From: an uncultured Coriobacteriaceae bacterium
GTDB taxonomy: Bacteria > Actinomycetota > Coriobacteriia > Coriobacteriales > Eggerthellaceae
Assembly: GCA_902781245.1 (NCBI GenBank)
Contig: CACZIP010000072.1
Span: 1 to 8,710, forward strand
Direction of reading: 5' to 3'
DNA: 8,710 nucleotides
Shown in pieces: positions 5,682 to 8,710 of this stretch. Each line of letters begins with the position of its first letter. The first letter of the stretch is position 1. The notes beneath the pieces were generated by a model. It did not search any database and was not told the origin of the DNA. It was given only the letters and a program-made list of their open reading frames with translations. The translations under genes were made by a program, and so were the position numbers.

Positions 5682-6377
5682 CTATTCCCAGGGGCTTCTG
5701 ACGTACATCTTAACGGGGTAGCCACCGTCGATTTGTGACATTTCGGTTAAAGCAGGTGAAACACACGTTGCAACCAGCGGAAGGTCTGCGAGTTCCGCAA
5801 CCTCGAGCGCGTATGCCCTGCCCTGCTCTATGACCTCAGCAGTCGTCTCGCCTTTCAAGTGCGCGTTACTTACGAATGCGGTTGCCTTCAGCCTACTGGC
5901 CGTCTCGATCTCGCGTAGATTCTCGACGGCATCGGGAGGATCTTGGACGAGATTGCGGTACTTGTTCAGAACGCACAGCATTGCATAATCATGCTGCTGG
6001 ATAAAGCGTGCATAGCGCCCAACGGCAACCGAGCCCGCATCGTCCCCGCCGACATCGAGAATGACGTAACGCCCTTCGCGCGCCATCTCAATTGAAGGTG
6101 CAATCTTGCCTGTCAGGCTGGGCACATCGAGGCTCGAACCTGCTTCGGCGAACACGGGAGCCACGAGCGTGACGCCGTGCTCTTCGAGCACGCGGCGCTG
6201 TTCGCTCGCACGGAAATACGGGTTCACGATGTCAAGATCGATGAGCGTGACGTCGTTGCCCTCTTCAGCGAGATCAATGGCGAGATTGACGGAAAAGTTC
6301 GTCTTTCCCACCCCATAATGTCCGACGACCAGCGTCACGGGGCGCAAGGCGATGCGCAAGGATTCGGAAATACCCAT
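5682..6377 (-). CDS. ParA/CobB-fold P-loop ATPase of unknown role
   Basis: A 231-residue soluble protein of the SIMIBI P-loop class (MinD/ParA/CobB-like). The Walker A motif is GHYGVGKT (19-26) with N27 after it. DLDIVNPYFR (47-56) fits the switch I region, and YVILDVGGDD (104-113) is Walker B with D108. NKYR (138-141) may contact the base. The 'signature lysine' of MinD/ParA (K in KGGxGKT) is absent: H20 and Y21 stand there, so it is not a canonical MinD-type dimer switch. There is no membrane-targeting helix. Its ATG overlaps the stop of the acyl-CoA synthetase gene by one base (TAATG) and lacks a clear ribosome binding site, so it depends on coupled translation. This implies a role tied to the synthetase or oxidoreductase, for example cofactor or cluster loading, but nothing in the sequence proves one. 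Confidence 0.85.
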   Translation of the reverse strand: MGISESLRIALRPVTLVVGHYGVGKTNFSVNLAIDLAEEGNDVTLIDLDIVNPYFRASEQRRVLEEHGVTLVAPVFAEAGSSLDVPSLTGKIAPSIEMAREGRYVILDVGGDDAGSVAVGRYARFIQQHDYAMLCVLNKYRNLVQDPPDAVENLREIETASRLKATAFVSNAHLKGETTAEVIEQGRAYALEVAELADLPLVATCVSPALTEMSQIDGGYPVKMYVRSPWE

Positions 6378-8044
6378 TACACAAGCCCGTCTATGTTCTT
6401 ATCCTCGTCTTGCTGGCGGATGGCCACACGACGGATCTTGCCGTTGACAGTACGCGGCAGTTCGTCAACGTAGTCGATCACGCGCGGATACTTGTAAGGC
6501 GCAGTCTGGCGCTTCACCCAAGTCTGCAATTCCTTGGTCAACGCAGCGCTTGGAGTAAAGCCGTCGGCGAGCACGATCGTCGCCTTGACAGCCTTGCCGC
6601 GGACGGGGTCGGGCACGCCGGTTACGGCGCATTCGCGAACGGCGTCATGCTCGAGAAGCACGCTCTCGATTTCGAACGGGCCGATACGGTAGCCGCTCGA
6701 CTTGATCACATCGTCATTGCGCCCCACGTACCAGAAGTAGCCCTGCTCGTCGCACCATGCCGTATCGCCCGTGTGATACCAACCATCGTAAACGGCGTCA
6801 GCGGTCTTCTCAGGATCGCGGTAGTACTCCATCATCAAACCGGCCGGATACGGATCCGTCTTGATGCAAATCTCACCGGTCATGCCGACTTCGCAGCGGC
6901 TTCCGTCGTCACGCTGGATCTCGACTGTGAAGAGAGGGTTCGGCCTTCCCATCGACCCGGGTCGCGGGTTTGTGTTCTTAAGGTTCGCAATGGAAAGCGT
7001 CGTCTCGGTCTGGCCGAAGCCTTCGAAAATCGTCAGACCTGTGTGCTCTTTCCAGAAATCGAACAGATCGGGGTTGAGCGCTTCGCCCGCCGTCGTCGAG
7101 TACTTCAGCGAAGACAAATCATACTCGTCAAAATCTGTCTGCATCATGAGGCGATACATGGTTGGCGGGCAGCACAGCGTCGTGATCTGGTATTTCTGGA
7201 TCAAATCAAGAATCTCGTCGGCATGATAGCGGTCGAAGTCATACGTGAACACGCATGCTTCCATCAGCCACTGGCCATAGTACTTGCCCCACACTGCCTT
7301 GCCCCAACCCGTATCGGCAATCGTAAAGTGAATGCCGTCAGGATCGACGTTGTGCCAATGCTTGGCCGTGGGAAGATGTCCGATAGCGTACGACGAATTG
7401 TGCAGAACCATCTTCGGGTTGCCCGACGTACCGCTCGAGAAATACATCAACATGGGGTCGGCAGCAAGCGTTTCCACGCGCTCGAATTCCGAGGAGGCCA
7501 GACGAACCTCGGTGTTGAAGTCAAACCAGCCCTCACGCTGAATTCCAGCTGCGCAAATGCCATCAGGCCCGCTCAAAGAAGGACCGCATTTACCGTCTTC
7601 GACAAGATAGCGTCCTTCCTCATCATGTGGAGTGAGACCGCCGCCTGCGCCGTTGACGAGGAACAGCTTTTCAACCGAAGGGCAATAGCACACAGTCCGG
7701 TCGACGATGTCGGCAATATCGCCGATGCTGGTTGCGATGATCGCCTTGATAGATGCGCCGTTCAGGCGATACTCAAGGTCGTGTTCCTTGAGCATGAAGG
7801 TCGCGGGAACCATGACGCAGCCAAGCTTCGCAAGCGCCGTGGCGATGAACCAGAACTGGTAGTGCCGACGCACGATGACCATGACGAAATCGCCACAGCC
7901 AATGCCGTGCGAAGCAAGCATGTTCGCAGTCTTGTCGGACCATTTCTTCATGTCAGCGAAGGTGAAGACGTGTTCTTCGCCCTCGGGGTTGCACCAAACC
8001 ATGGCACGGCGTTCGGGATCGTTTACGCCAATGTCGTCAACAAC
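6377..8044 (-). CDS. AMP-forming acyl-CoA synthetase, N-terminus missing
   Basis: An AMP-binding enzyme that activates a carboxylic acid with ATP and joins it to CoA. Numbering from the ATG at 8002 (541 residues), the adenylation motifs are all intact: MYFSSGTSGNPKM (186-198, phosphate loop), GFGQTETT (328-335), YHTGD (409-413), GRNDDVIKSSGYRIGP (427-442, hinge region) and PRTVNGKIRR (516-525) with the catalytic K522. It resembles acetyl/acyl-CoA synthetases of the ACSM type. The ATG at 8002 is not the true start: the frame continues upstream as VVDDIGVNDPERRA, matching the family's conserved 'DVVD...DPEKRALVWC' region, and then similarity stops at ~8044. About 30-40 N-terminal residues and the start codon are lost at the junction with foreign sequence. 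It is upstream of, and coupled to, the ATPase gene. The acyl substrate cannot be predicted. Confidence 0.92.
   Translation of the reverse strand, partial: VVDDIGVNDPERRAMVWCNPEGEEHVFTFADMKKWSDKTANMLASHGIGCGDFVMVIVRRHYQFWFIATALAKLGCVMVPATFMLKEHDLEYRLNGASIKAIIATSIGDIADIVDRTVCYCPSVEKLFLVNGAGGGLTPHDEEGRYLVEDGKCGPSLSGPDGICAAGIQREGWFDFNTEVRLASSEFERVETLAADPMLMYFSSGTSGNPKMVLHNSSYAIGHLPTAKHWHNVDPDGIHFTIADTGWGKAVWGKYYGQWLMEACVFTYDFDRYHADEILDLIQKYQITTLCCPPTMYRLMMQTDFDEYDLSSLKYSTTAGEALNPDLFDFWKEHTGLTIFEGFGQTETTLSIANLKNTNPRPGSMGRPNPLFTVEIQRDDGSRCEVGMTGEICIKTDPYPAGLMMEYYRDPEKTADAVYDGWYHTGDTAWCDEQGYFWYVGRNDDVIKSSGYRIGPFEIESVLLEHDAVRECAVTGVPDPVRGKAVKATIVLADGFTPSAALTKELQTWVKRQTAPYKYPRVIDYVDELPRTVNGKIRRVAIRQQDEDKNIDGLV
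8027..8044. other. Chimeric junction with 18-base overlap
   Basis: The sequence GCCAATGTCGTCAACAAC fits two unrelated proteins at once. On the plus strand it encodes ANVVNN, the conserved start of the sugar-kinase block 'GGAANVVNNV'. On the minus strand it encodes VVDDIG of the acyl-CoA synthetase. Left of it only the synthetase makes sense; right of it only the kinase does. Neither gene has its 5' end. This is the pattern of an assembly or amplification join through a short shared word, although a natural rearrangement cannot be excluded from the sequence alone. Confidence 0.8.
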
Positions 8045-8710
8045 GTGGCGACGCTGGGTGGCAATGTCTTTGCGGTGGGCCTCTTAGGGCTGGATAATGC
8101 AGCTCGGGGCCTCAAGGCGGCCTTGGAGAAGAATGGTGCCAACACCGAGGGGCTTTTCTGCGATGAGAAGCGTCCGACTATCTCCAAGACCCGCGTCATT
8201 GCCGGCGGCCGGGCGACGGTCAGCCAGCAGATCGTGCGTATTGACAAGGAAAGCGATGCACCCATGACGCCGGCTTTTGAGGCGGAAATCATGCAGTACA
8301 TCAAGAATCTGCTGCCGGTTATCGACGGTGTCGTTATCAGCGACTATGGTTCTGGTACGGTAACGGCGAAGATACAGCAGCAGCTTATAAGTTTCTGCCG
8401 GGCCCACGATATCCCGAGTATCGTGGATTCACGCTATGACATCCATCGCTTCAAGGATATTGGCTATGTCAAGCAGAACGATGCTGAGATTGCGGCGGCG
8501 GTGGGCCGGGAACTGCCGACGGAAGAAGATATCTACGCGGCCGGCCAGGAACTCCTCGAAGAGTTGGATGCCGATGGCGTTCTGGTCACCCGCGGGGAAC
8601 TGGGCATGGTACTGCTGGAAAAAGACGGTGCTATCCACAACATCCCTGTGTCGGATAAGAGTGAAGTATTCGATGTATCCGGTGCCGGAGATACGGTTGC
8701 GGCAGCGTTT
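8027..8710 (+). CDS. hldE: ADP-heptose synthesis kinase (HldE/RfaE1 domain), fragment open at both ends
   Basis: A continuous open frame of 228 codons, with no start codon and no stop in the window, encodes the middle of a PfkB-family kinase. Blocks typical of D-glycero-beta-D-manno-heptose-7-phosphate kinase are ANVVNNVATLGGNV (start), VGLLGLDNAARGLKAAL, SKTRVIAGG, QQIVRIDKE, VVISDYGSGTVT, the nucleotide-binding VLVTRGELGM, and the PfkB signature FDVSGAGDTVAAAF at the right edge, with the catalytic Asp in GAGD. It phosphorylates heptose-7-phosphate on the way to ADP-heptose for lipopolysaccharide inner core. Residues before ANVVNN (the start codon and 'PGGA' region) are missing. Whether the second, nucleotidyltransferase domain follows is outside the window. 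Codons favour ctg, gcg and ggc. The gene fits a Gram-negative source, unlike the rest of the window. Another PfkB sugar kinase is possible but less likely. Confidence 0.8.

Noticed and set aside
8023..8407. Minus-strand open frames under the kinase fragment
   Set aside because: The plus strand reads as an HldE/RfaE1 kinase through the whole region; the minus frames have no supporting motifs or ribosome binding sites.
1..8710. tRNA, rRNA, CRISPR arrays, insertion sequences
   Set aside because: I looked for cloverleaf-like segments, regularly spaced direct repeats and transposase motifs and saw none.

Overview
The first ~8,030 bases read as a stretch of a Gram-positive, high-GC anaerobe. My best guess is an actinobacterium of the Coriobacteriia/Eggerthellaceae type. 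The guess rests on protein family resemblance, amino-acid-fermentation gene content, a pyrRBC operon and strong GGAGGTGA-type ribosome binding sites; no 16S or marker gene is present. The last ~680 bases carry a heptose-phosphate kinase of LPS biosynthesis, as in Gram-negative cells (possibly Negativicutes). It begins mid-protein exactly where a minus-strand gene loses its N-terminus. The window is therefore probably a chimeric contig, joined through an ~18-base shared sequence at 8027-8044.

Layout. (1) 1-1903: a minus-strand pyrimidine operon in transcription order pyrR, pyrB, pyrC (pyrC runs off the left edge). Its leader contains a convincing PyrR-binding RNA element and a downstream segment able to pair with that element's loop. 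(2) 1891-2787: a plus-strand barnase-like ribonuclease with an N-terminal signal or anchor, then its barstar-like inhibitor. They appear to be driven from a TATAAT promoter so close to the start codon that the mRNA may be leaderless. The pair ends in an 11-bp hairpin shared with the converging operon. (3) 2794-5505: a minus-strand operon for a four-subunit 2-oxoacid:ferredoxin oxidoreductase (delta ferredoxin, alpha, beta, gamma). (4) 5506-5681: an intergenic gap filled largely by a 111-bp imperfect palindrome. (5) 5682-8044: a minus-strand pair, an AMP-forming acyl-CoA synthetase (5' truncated) whose stop overlaps the start of a ParA/CobB-fold ATPase. (6) 8027-8710: the unrelated kinase fragment on the plus strand.

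How the genes work together. PyrR senses UMP/UTP and should control the pyr operon, whose PyrB and PyrC catalyse the second and third steps of UMP synthesis. The oxidoreductase and acyl-CoA synthetase form a plausible module linking 2-oxoacids, acyl-CoAs and free acids through reduced ferredoxin. It could run as amino-acid fermentation or, in reverse, as uptake of short or branched-chain acids. The coupled ATPase has no role I can assign. The barnase/barstar pair is a self-contained secreted ribonuclease and immunity module. I saw no tRNA, rRNA, CRISPR array, insertion sequence or replication origin.
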